Made by a program: the position numbers and the translations under genes. DNA of 64,000 bases from Daldinia sp. FL1419 (taxonomy: Eukaryota; Ascomycota; Sordariomycetes; Xylariales; Hypoxylaceae): contig MU623368.1 in the NCBI GenBank assembly GCA_025201765.1, positions 237,355 to 301,354 of the forward strand, in the 5' to 3' direction. Numbering within the stretch: the stretch's first letter is position 1; each line of letters opens with the position of its first letter. Shown piece by piece: positions 56,356-64,000 of the stretch. The notes under the pieces are model-generated. The model was not told the origin of the DNA and made no database searches. It was given only the letters and a program-made list of their open reading frames with translations.

Positions 56356-57013
56356 ATGGTCCAAATAGATGGAAACTGCCCTAGCGGGTCGACGTTTTAC
56401 GTTTGTCAAATTAATAACTTCCGTGGATACTGTAGTTTCGATCCATGTAGCATCAAAGAAGGCTGTATTCTAGATAGTAGGAATTTTTATCCGACTACTA
56501 GCAGTTCATCCAGCACACTTTCAAAAATTACTACTACGTCGACACCCGCACAGTTGCTATAACGAAATTTCAGCCGACCAAAAACAGTGCTTATCAAGAA
56601 AGCTCTATACGAAACCTTGGTTTATCGGTTGGATTAGCAGTTGGGATAACGTCGTTTGCTATTATCGTTGTCTTGGTGGGCTTCCTCATCTGGCGAAAAT
56701 CATGTCTTCGCATTATTCACAGTACACGCGGGCCGTCACTTCCAACTAGTAAGGAGCTCTCGCGGCCAAGTCGGATAACTAGCTAATAGCACCAGGCCAA
56801 CCTTTTGAACAAATACAATCAACTCCACCAATCGTCGAATTACCTGGTTGCACTCTAGCATCGTTTAGAGTAAGGGCTGAACGTGATCGGAATTTATTAG
56901 AGATGATAGCCTGTCACGAGGATTGCTTAGCGTTAACGAATAAGGGGATATTAGGTCCGGCAGCAGTTGGTTGTAGGCATGACCAGCACGTTACAAGTTG
57001 GACTCGATGTTAA
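56356..57013 (+). CDS. Single-pass membrane protein with N-terminal Cys-rich FYVC motif
   Basis: I propose three exons: 56356-56552, 56588-56748 and 56790-57013 (193 residues). The introns would be only 35 and 41 nt. The second (GTAAGG...CTAATAG) is convincing. The first could instead be 56539-56573 (GTCGAC...TTTCAG), also 35 nt and in frame. The N terminus has GNCPSGSTFYVCQINNFRGY followed by CSFDPC, a Cys pattern I associate with a common fungal group (usually xGCCSxDPC; here the first of the Cys pair is Tyr). A Ser/Thr-rich stalk follows, then a membrane helix (LSVGLAVGITSFAIIVVLVG), a basic stop-transfer (WRKSCLRIIHSTR) and a cytoplasmic tail with Pro-rich QSTPPIVELPG. Function unknown; surface sensing or wall linkage is a guess. 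Very short introns and the lost Cys leave room for early decay. Confidence 0.6.
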
Positions 57014-57575
57014 CAAATACGTCTTATTGCTAGAATTTATAATTTATTAGGCCAATATATTTGCGGGCAAGCGCTGTTAGCAAGCCGTTCAAGTTCTAAT
57101 ACCAACACAAAAATATTTATTTCTAATGTAGTAATGGTTACTGATATACCATATAACGTGAAAAGAACTTGCATCCTATTATGTCGATGATACAAAACCA
57201 CCACCACATAACAGTTAAACCTTTGGCTACATCGTTTAAAAGGCGTTGTAGCCTAGTATCTATCCGAAAAATTAGAACTTTCCTTCTAATTCCCCTTTAC
57301 TAGCTTCCTAAATAGTCCCGAACGTTAATCGGTATGGCTGAAATGTTCTTTTCACCTTTGGTATCCACAAGTTGAGCTAGTGAAACGGAACCAAGAAGAG
57401 CGGGGGGCAAAAACTCCGTTTGCCTGAATGGGAATGTATATAAGCGGACCGTAAAATTACCACCGGTAGATGCTAAAGGAAGAGCTTGAGTATTCCAGGT
57501 GCTTGGATTCCGGCTCCGGCGTCTGAGGGTTGGTGTTCTCGGATCCCTGGACTTGTCGGGGTGAGGAGGAGCTAG
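57014..57575. other. Convergent intergenic region
   Basis: AT-rich at 57010-57330. Presumed 3' UTRs of the membrane-protein gene and the small minus-strand gene. No gene is seen. Confidence 0.5.
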
Positions 57576-58233
57576 TCAACCGGGGTTGGGCTGCTCTGGG
57601 ACGCTGCTAGGTAACGTAGGTGACGAGGTTGACGATCCACCGCTATCCGCGGCGTCAGCAGGGGCGCTGCGCTTTTGCTTGTGGCGGTCACTAGGCGATA
57701 TGATCGAGATGGTGATCGAGGAATTTGTGTATTTGCGCTTGTTAAGCAGAGGCTGGGCCCTGAATGGCAATGTTATGGCAGGACTGCTCAATTCGAGTTC
57801 GGCTTTCGCTACTACATCGCTAAGTGAGGTAACGTCGTCTTCGCGACCGACGACGAACTCCATAGGGACAAGTTTGCGATCCGATATGCAAAAGCCTAAA
57901 CGTGTTTTGCGATAGGCACAGTACTATAACAGCTGGCCCAAAGCTGATCGGCTAAGAAAACGGGTGTGGGTAACATTATCGTTCATCTTTTCCGGACTAA
58001 TTAATTTCGCGTTACCTACGATAAGAATAGCGCGATGGTTATCCAAAACCTATCTAACGCTGGGGGGGGTTGGTAATTTGCCGGATAGGCATCTTTTTTT
58101 GTAGGAGGTCCTTATTTCTCACCTTTTTTGCGCTTTTCTTGTATTTCGTTTCGCCACGATACTGCTCTAGCTCGTATAGCGCCTGTTCGCCCTTCCGCTC
58201 GATGGTCCGGCGAATGTCTTCGTTGCGCGGCAT
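57576..58233 (-). CDS. Small unknown protein, two exons
   Basis: Exons 58233-58123 and 57923-57576 give 152 residues. The donor GTGAGA after AAAAAAG and the acceptor GTTATAG join in phase 0; the intron is 199 nt. The first exon encodes a highly charged helix (MPRNEDIRRTIERKGEQALY ... EQYRGETKYKKSAKK). The second starts YCAYRKTRLGFCISDRKLVP and MEFVVGREDD, then becomes Ser/Pro-rich with a KQKRSAPADAAD stretch and ends PEQPNPG. I recognise no family. The start ATG has upstream stops in frame. The two halves look like protein rather than noise, but the intron is inferred only from frame and splice words. A neighbouring decayed gene warns that this may also be a relic. Confidence 0.45.
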
Positions 58234-58429
58234 GATGCTGCACTTAAAAGGCTAGGGGCGCATGTTCAACCCACTTCTGATAATCATTCGCCTCGTTAGC
58301 ACCCGAAGCGAAACACCTTTTGGCGGCGGAGCTCACTAGTATAATACATACATCGAGTACATATAAGGGACAAGAGAGAGGGAGAGGGGAAAGGGGAGAA
58401 AAACAAAACAAAATAAACACAAAGTTGAA

Positions 58430-59130
58430 ATGTCTACCTCCACCGTGCTCCCATCCGGCCGCGTCTTCTGGACGCGGAAGCCCCGGAGGATGCGCGTGAT
58501 AGTGATCCAGGTGCCCTGCTCGGCGAGGGCCTGACCGGACCACGCGGTGGCCCCAGGACCGCGACGACGCGGGACGGTATACTCCCGTTCGTCTTTGACC
58601 CGGAGTCGCGGGACCTGGCGCCGTACGCGGCCACGGTCCTCATCACGTTTCCGCTCGTAGGGGCGGGGTAGTTGAAGTTGCTAACCGAGTTGTACGAAGC
58701 CACGCATGATTGTGGAAGTAGTGGTAGTGGTGGTGGTGGCAGCAGACCCCGCTAGCTCTAGCTGGGCGTCACGAGCATCTGGGACAACCCGGGCTGGAGC
58801 GACGAGAACTCGTCGTACGACACGAACGACCAGCGCACAATCGCTGAGGATGAGCTGCTGGATGTGCATGCTAGTGGCGGCGGCGGGAGCATCCTCTGTT
58901 TATCGGGCTCATACAGCGGCGTCCGCCACCCCCAACGCTGGATCGACCAGGTCGCGGGAAGCAAGGCGGGCCTGCGGCGGACCGGCGCGCTGTACATGAT
59001 CCACGGGGTCGAAGTGGCGCGGGCGATCCTGGCCGTGTATCGTTACTTTACGCCGGGCAAGCGCTAGCTGCTCTGCGATGTGTACGATTGGTAGGAGCTG
59101 GTGCAGGGCTAGGCGGGCGAGGCGCAGCGA
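58430..59130 (+). pseudogene. Decayed NAD(P)-binding epimerase-like gene with RIP-type stop codons
   Basis: A GC-rich frame reads through typical segments of a fungal nucleoside-diphosphate-sugar-epimerase-like protein. In order they are LLGEGLTG (degraded dinucleotide loop), TTRDGILPFVFDPES, YAATVLITFPLVGAG, LGVTSIWDNPGW, RTIAEDELLDV, HPQRWIDQVAGSK, GALYMIHGVEVARAILAV, YFTPGKR and DVYDW. It is broken by in-frame TAG codons, two before LGVTSIW, one after GAG at ~58667 and three near 59065-59120. Several of these replace positions where the family has Trp or Gln. The first ~80 bases after ATG 58430 are in another frame, so at least one frameshift or splice loss is present. TGG to TAG is a TpG to TpA change, the kind RIP produces. 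It is not expected to make a working enzyme. Confidence 0.7.
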
Positions 59131-59710
59131 CACGGGGGTGGGGATGGGGATTTGGAGGGAGATGGAAATGTGGCTCATTTACGGCTGGGTAACATAAGAA
59201 AAGCCGGCTACATTTTCGGCTTTAAGTCCACCATAACTTATATGTGTATCTTTTCCATCAACAGGGCTTAAGATGTACCGAAACCGCAGATTACGATAAG
59301 CGGAGCCTTAAACGTTCGCGTTTAGCGTTATCACCTACTAAGTTTTTCATCTTTATACGCTATAGTACTGACAATCGGAGAATAAATACGATTTAATATA
59401 AATAGGTAATATAACGCAGCCTTGCCCATTGCCCATACTTGTTCACCCCGATTATTATTAAAAGTAATGGGTTAAATAAGCTACATCCAGAACTACCGTT
59501 TTTCGCTTGAATAATACAATACTGCTCCTCTTATATCGGAAAATACCCATATCGAATTATTTGCAGCCGAGGGTCAGTTAAAGATGCATACTACCCCACC
59601 TTTCCATAGAAGCTCGCTAGCGTCACCTCCCATAATTAGACATGTGCCATGTACGTATGGCTTACAGCAAATTCTTCCCCCGCCACCTTCCCATGTTGTA
59701 CCTCGCCAAC
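59131..59710. other. Intergenic region
   Basis: 3' flanks of the pseudogene and of the APH-like gene; AT-rich at 59300-59530. No gene is seen. Confidence 0.5.
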
Positions 59711-61131
59711 CTATTTATTTATCTGCTCACACTCCAGGTCGTATTGTCTAAGCTGAGCTAGCTTCTTCTTGACAAAAGATTCCATATCCTGCGTTCCATA
59801 AAACAATTCTTTATGCCGATTCCATTTCTCAGAGCCTATATGCTGCCGTAACTGCGCGAATGGAAGATTGTATGCGTAATTGAAGCCGCAGGAAAGCAAC
59901 ATATGCAGCCATATCGCTCCGGAATTCTCTGACCATGCCACGAGCTCAGAAAGCTCTCTTGGGTTTCCCGGTAGCTTCTTCTCTTCTTCTTCTAGAACAC
60001 GTTTGAAGATTTTCAGGTATCTAGAGAACCTTTCGACAATCTGAGGTGCATCTTGGTCAAAGTCAACATCCCAGTTGTTTAGGCGTTCTTGAAGAAGCCA
60101 CCATGGTGAACCATACATCTGGGCCGGTCCAATATACGACCATTCGAGGTCGATTACCCCAACAATCGTCAGGTCGTCCGGGCTTCGGACAATGAGATTC
60201 GCTAGGCCGAGATCATCGCAAATCACCTTGAACGGCCCATGTTCGTATTTTTCATTCACAAAACAGGGCAACATGGATTTCAAAGTGCTCAAACACGCGT
60301 ATTTTGCTCTAGCATCAAATTCTCCATCGAATGCATTGGGCTGTTCTTGCAATTGCTTCCAGTCCTGGGTAAGAACATACTGGAAGTATTCTGTTGTTGT
60401 CTGGAACCCCTGGCTTCGATCTCCTGTAGTCTCGTCAGTGGTGCTTGTTACAGGAGAAGAAGTTACCACGCATAAAGCATACCAAAAGTATTAACTGCTC
60501 CAGTTTGCATAATATCATTTACTTTGTATGTCAAAGGTCTGACCTGCCAGCGGAACCCGGTCTTCGTTGTTGGTAGGCTACCGAGCCTTTCAAAGTCGAG
60601 ATGAAATAGCTGCAGCAAAAAGTTCGCCACCTGTCTGTAAATGGACTCGATAACACTTTCGCGAACATCGCTCCTCAAACGTCTTGAATGCGGTGTAGCA
60701 GGATCCTTAAGGAGAGCACCAAGGCTCACACCTTCAATAAAGTCCTCAATAATGAAAGGCCCGAGGCCCAGGGGATTGCGATCAGCACTGCCCCAAGCCT
60801 TGACGTCTGGGACAGGAATGGTCGTGTTGTCGCGAATCAGGTGCAAAACCTCTACCTCCATGGCCACCTTTTCGTCGGCATAGTCGCTGCAAACATGCCC
60901 AACTCGAGGAAAACGGACGAACCAGGCGGTTCCATCACCAAATCTCACCTTCTGGCCCAAGTTGTATGCGCCATGAAGAAAGTCGCCAACTAGATGGCAA
61001 GTAAGTTGGTGAGGATGGAAGCTCGATACCCACCGACATAGACTCCCCGTGCACCGTGCATGGTTCACTTTTCGAAGCCAGATGGTGTATTCCAATTCGT
61101 GAACGAGTACTGTTGGCTTGTTGACATCCAT
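59711..61131 (-). CDS. APH-family (aminoglycoside phosphotransferase-like) protein kinase fold
   Basis: Fungal APH-domain proteins have a kinase-like fold; natural substrates are mostly unknown small molecules. The two exons are 61131-60483 and 60423-59711 with a 59-nt intron (GTATGC donor, CACTGAC branch, ACTACAG acceptor). It removes a frame break and restores NTFGDRSQGFQTTTEYFQYV, giving 453 residues. The N lobe has GAYNLGQKVRFGDGTAWFVRFPRVG and the EKVAMEVEVLHLIRDNTTIPVP block. The family's Gly-rich/Brenner-like site FKVICDDLGLANLIV carries the catalytic Asp and metal Asn (the usual His is replaced by Cys). Next is VGVIDLEWSYIGPAQMYGSP with the second metal-binding Asp. The His-to-Cys change occurs in many fungal paralogues, so activity cannot be judged. 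It lies beside an AT-rich repeat block. Confidence 0.9.
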
Positions 61132-61488
61132 AGTGCGAGGTATTTCGTGATATTGCGGTCAAAGTTTGTCTGACCTGGGGGAGGAAGGCGAAGGGAATTA
61201 ATACTTAGTCATACAGTCTTTTTTTTAACCTAGAGGACCACACGGCCTTATTCTGGGGGCTCAATCCGGGCGCCAGCCATAGGCTACGGAGGCCCATATG
61301 TGACACTTTGCCAAAATCAGGATTTTGGGCTGAAAAGGATAATATTATGTTCGAGGCGTGCACGAGCCATCTTTTTTGGATATTAAACCTAAAATATAGG
61401 ATACATATGCATATAAAGGGGATTTTACATAACATATTTTCATTTTAACGTGTTATTATTCTTATTTGGTATGATTTGATTTGAATAG
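61132..61488. other. Promoter of the APH-like gene
   Basis: About 360 bases from the APH start codon to the MITE. Includes a T-run near 61219. No gene is seen. Confidence 0.45.
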
Positions 61489-61491
61489 TTA

Positions 61492-62279
61492 GGGGATGTT
61501 TGGTTGCATAAGCTTGGGAAGACTTATAGGGGGTAAGCATAAGTATCAACAATATGTTAAAAAGGTATTGCTTAATTTATCCCTATTAAAATTTGGCTTA
61601 TTTGCAATTCTATAATACTTTTTCATATATTTAATTAAATTTAGAAATCTTGCTTAATTTTTTCTATAATTGAAATGGTGGTTATATAACTTATGTCCTC
61701 AGTCTGGCATGCGCCCGCTAAGAAGTACTTATGTATCTATTATTATATAAGGATAGGTTTCCTACCTATCTCTCTTAGATAGCTTTCTTCTTCAGACAAC
61801 TACAATATACCAATTTTACTTCTATTGTTATTTGCTTTATTATTATCTTGCTTTTATCTTACATACGTACCTACCAACATGAAAAGTATCTTTTGAGGTG
61901 CTTTTCAGTTTGTTTATTTTAATTTTACTATAAATTTCCTACAATTATAGTGCATATATATGTTATAGTTACAGCGCATATATATGCTATAATTATAGTT
62001 CATTTAATGGTGATTATAGCACATTTGGTAGTTATTATATATATTGAAAATATGTAATTACAGTAGGTAACAATAGCGAGGTTGCGAATAGCTTCAATAA
62101 GCATAAACTAATAAGCCACAACCTCCAAACATTCCATGACTTATAAGAATTGAAGTAAGCATTGATTTGTCAAAATTATAATAGAAATCGCCCTACAATT
62201 AAGTCATAATTCAGCAACTTATGTGTCAAGGTTGGCACGAGCCATAATCAAAGCCCAGCTTATGCAACCAAACACCACC
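61492..62279. mobile_element. Tourist/PIF-Harbinger-like MITE, 788 bp
   Basis: The ends are inverted: the left end GGGGATGTTTGGTTGCATAA and the right end (reverse complement) GGTGGTGTTTGGTTGCATAA match at 18 of 20 bases and continue with GC. A three-base TTA duplicates the target at 61489-61491 and 62280-62282. TIRs starting GGGG(x)TGTTTGG with a TTA/TAA duplication are typical of Tourist-type (PIF/Harbinger) elements. No transposase frame is present, so it is non-autonomous. The interior is AT-rich with a repeated CGCATATATATG-type segment (61950-61990) and contains a piece also found inverted at 62.7 kb. Confidence 0.82.
61726..61877 (+). repeat. Segment inside the MITE repeated in inverted orientation at 62.7 kb (intact copy)
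   Basis: The reverse complement of 61726-61877 aligns along its whole length with 62715-62876. This copy keeps its C and G bases (for example GTACCTACCAA, ATAGCTTTCTTCTTCAGACA). Confidence 0.8.
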
Positions 62280-62339
62280 TTAGGGTATTTAAGTATGGTT
62301 ATGGATTTTGTTGGAAGCACGGACCACCTGGCCCAGCAG

Positions 62340-64000
62340 AATGCCTTAAGTTTTCTTAAGGTTTTTTATTGTAACGAAAATATATGGGTAATAAAAAATT
62401 GATACCTTATTTAATATAATAATCTTATATATTAACCTTATAATTTTTAAATTTTAAATAATTTTTTTTATTTAATTAGGATATTAAAATATTTTTTTAA
62501 ATTAAAAAAGTTTGAATTTTAAAAATTCTATAAATTATTTATATTTTATTAATTAAATATATAAAATTTTTTTTTAATTGGCCAGTTATATTAGCTTTTT
62601 TTAATTAATTAACTTTATATTATATCCAATTATATCTTAATTAATGAATTTTATATTTAATTATATATTAAATTATATAGTGTAATTATATAATTAAAAT
62701 TACTTTTAGCTTTTGTTGGTAGGTACGTATGTAAGATAAAAGCAAAATGATAATAAAATAAATAATAATAGGGGTGAAATTGATATATTAAAATTATTTA
62801 AAGAAGAAAGTTATTTAAGAGGGATAGGTAGGAATCTATTTTTATATAATAATAAATATATATGTATTTTTTAGGGGTAGTATTTTATGTTAAAATATAT
62901 AAATTATATAATTATTATTTATTTTATTTTCTTTTTATAATTATATTATAAATTTAATATTTAATATTTATTTTATTTATCTTTTTAATTGTAAATTAAT
63001 TTAATTATTTTTTATCAATGTTTATATGGCTTTATTTAGGGATACCTTTATTATAATATTTATAAGATTATATATATTGTGGATTTATTAAATGTTATTA
63101 ATTTTTTAGTTTTTATATAATTATTGTAATATTATTAAATTAATTATTAACCTTTTTTTATTAATATTATTTATTTGGATAAAATATTGATATAAATAAA
63201 AAGAATTGGTATATAGGATTAATAAAATCTTAAATAATAAAAAGTATTTTAAGATGGTATTAATTATATGGTGGATAATATATTTAATATTAAAATCTTA
63301 GATTATTTTGTAAATTTTATTAATAAGTACGTTTTAGGTAATATATTTGTATTTAATGGATAATTAATGGATAATGTTATTAATAATTTGGATCTTATTA
63401 TTTTGGTTAATTGGTTCTTTATTATTTAATATGATGATATAATTGATTTATAAGTTTAGGTTTTTATTATTTATAAATAAATTATTAATAAAGATATATA
63501 AATATAAATTTTAAGGATTTAAATTAATATAATTAAGTTTTTATATTTGATTATTTATTTATTATTTAATTTAAATATTAAAGGTTTTTATTTTTTTAAA
63601 ATCTAATTCTAAATATTAAATTATTATTAAATAATTAAAAGCCATTTTAGGTTAATAAATGAAAGAAATGTATATTTTCTGTACCTATTATTTAATAAAT
63701 TTTTTAATTATATTTAATAATTTTATATTTAATTATTTAAATTTTTTAATTTATCCTTTTTGTATAATAATTATATTATAATCTTTTTTATAGATAATAA
63801 GGTATGAATTATTAAAATCTTTAATTTTGGTATTTAATATCTTTTAAGGGTATATCTTAATCTTAATTTTAATAAGTACTTTATCTTTTACTATTAAGAA
63901 TTTTATAATATTAATATTTAAAATATTATTTATTTAAAGGTTTATGATTTTAAATAGGGTTATATTTATTATTAATAAATATAAATTAAATATTAATAAT
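62340..64000. mobile_element. Extremely AT-rich block, probably a RIP-mutated repeat (runs off the window)
   Basis: From about 62350 the sequence is almost only A and T with very few C, and open frames vanish. This abrupt change from ~45-50% GC DNA is the hallmark of RIP-degraded transposon DNA in Pezizomycotina. The inverted copy of the MITE segment inside it differs mostly by C-to-T and G-to-A changes. The original element cannot be recognised by eye; a retroelement is likely but unproven. Confidence 0.7.
62715..62876 (-). repeat. RIP-type mutated inverted copy of the 61.73-61.88 kb segment
   Basis: Shares GGTAGGTACGTATGTAAGAT and AGATAGGTAGGAA-like words with the other copy. Sites that are C or G there are mostly T or A here (CAAGAT to CAAAAT, AACAAT to AATAAT, GTTGTCTG to ATTATTTA, GCTATC to GTTATT). 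Confidence 0.8.

Noticed and set aside
58681..59178. Long minus-strand frames over the epimerase-like pseudogene
   Set aside because: High GC leaves many open frames. Only the plus-strand frame shows ordered family motifs.
1..64000. tRNA, 5S rRNA or CRISPR-like arrays
   Set aside because: I looked for T-loop GTTCGAATC-type words with matching acceptor stems, for fungal 5S starts and for regularly spaced identical repeats; none was convincing.

Overview
The window is nuclear DNA of a filamentous ascomycete (Pezizomycotina, most likely Sordariomycetes). The evidence is short spliceosomal introns of about 50-70 nt with GTAAGT-type donors and CTAAC/CTGAC branch points, a HET-domain gene, a secreted GH28 endopolygalacturonase, fungal Myb-like proteins, and an AT-rich tail carrying the C-to-T/G-to-A signature of repeat-induced point mutation (RIP). 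Intron-containing models were built by hand from frame, splice signals and family conservation; none was checked by search or transcript data.

Left third (1-22 kb), mostly housekeeping: 3' end of GAPDH (+), RVB2/reptin AAA+ ATPase (-), a nuclear-looking coiled-coil protein (+), membrane-anchored peptidyl-tRNA hydrolase 2 (-), a 739-residue disordered basic protein that may be an ELL-binding/AF4-like factor (+), a LIN1/CD2BP2-like GYF protein (-), UFD1 (+), a HET-domain protein (-) and a GH28 endopolygalacturonase (-).

Middle (22-46 kb), gene-sparse: four small proteins with a related Myb-like helical domain at 22.9-23.9, 28.7-29.5, 40.2-40.6 and 44.6-45.5 kb, an AT-hook protein at 24.8-25.9 kb, and one zinc alcohol dehydrogenase (36.7-38.1 kb). 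Between them lie long spacers (up to 7.2 kb) with minisatellites, inverted repeats and TAGGTACCTA-type palindromes, and at 42.2-43.2 kb two blocks of diverged tandem repeats.

48.9-52.4 kb holds the most unusual locus. An unrecognised 373-residue coiled-coil protein (50665-51923) is preceded by eight tandem units of about 130 bp. Each unit carries a TATA-like ACTTAAACAT box, an ATG-free pyrimidine-rich stretch and a splice donor (CTGGTAAGT type), in sequence almost lacking AG acceptors. The gene is followed by three tandem complete mini-introns (52-55 nt) in what would be its 3' UTR, with a similar period. This looks like an array of alternative promoter/first-exon cassettes plus an expanded 3'-UTR intron array.

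Right end (54-64 kb): a secreted SurE-type phosphatase (-), a single-pass membrane protein with a Cys-rich FYVC motif (+), a small unknown protein (-), a RIP-like decayed NAD(P)-binding epimerase pseudogene with Trp codons turned to TAG (+), an APH-family kinase-like protein (-), a 788-bp Tourist/PIF-Harbinger-like MITE with TTA target duplication, and an extremely AT-rich, probably RIP-mutated repeat block running off the end. I saw no tRNA, rRNA or CRISPR.
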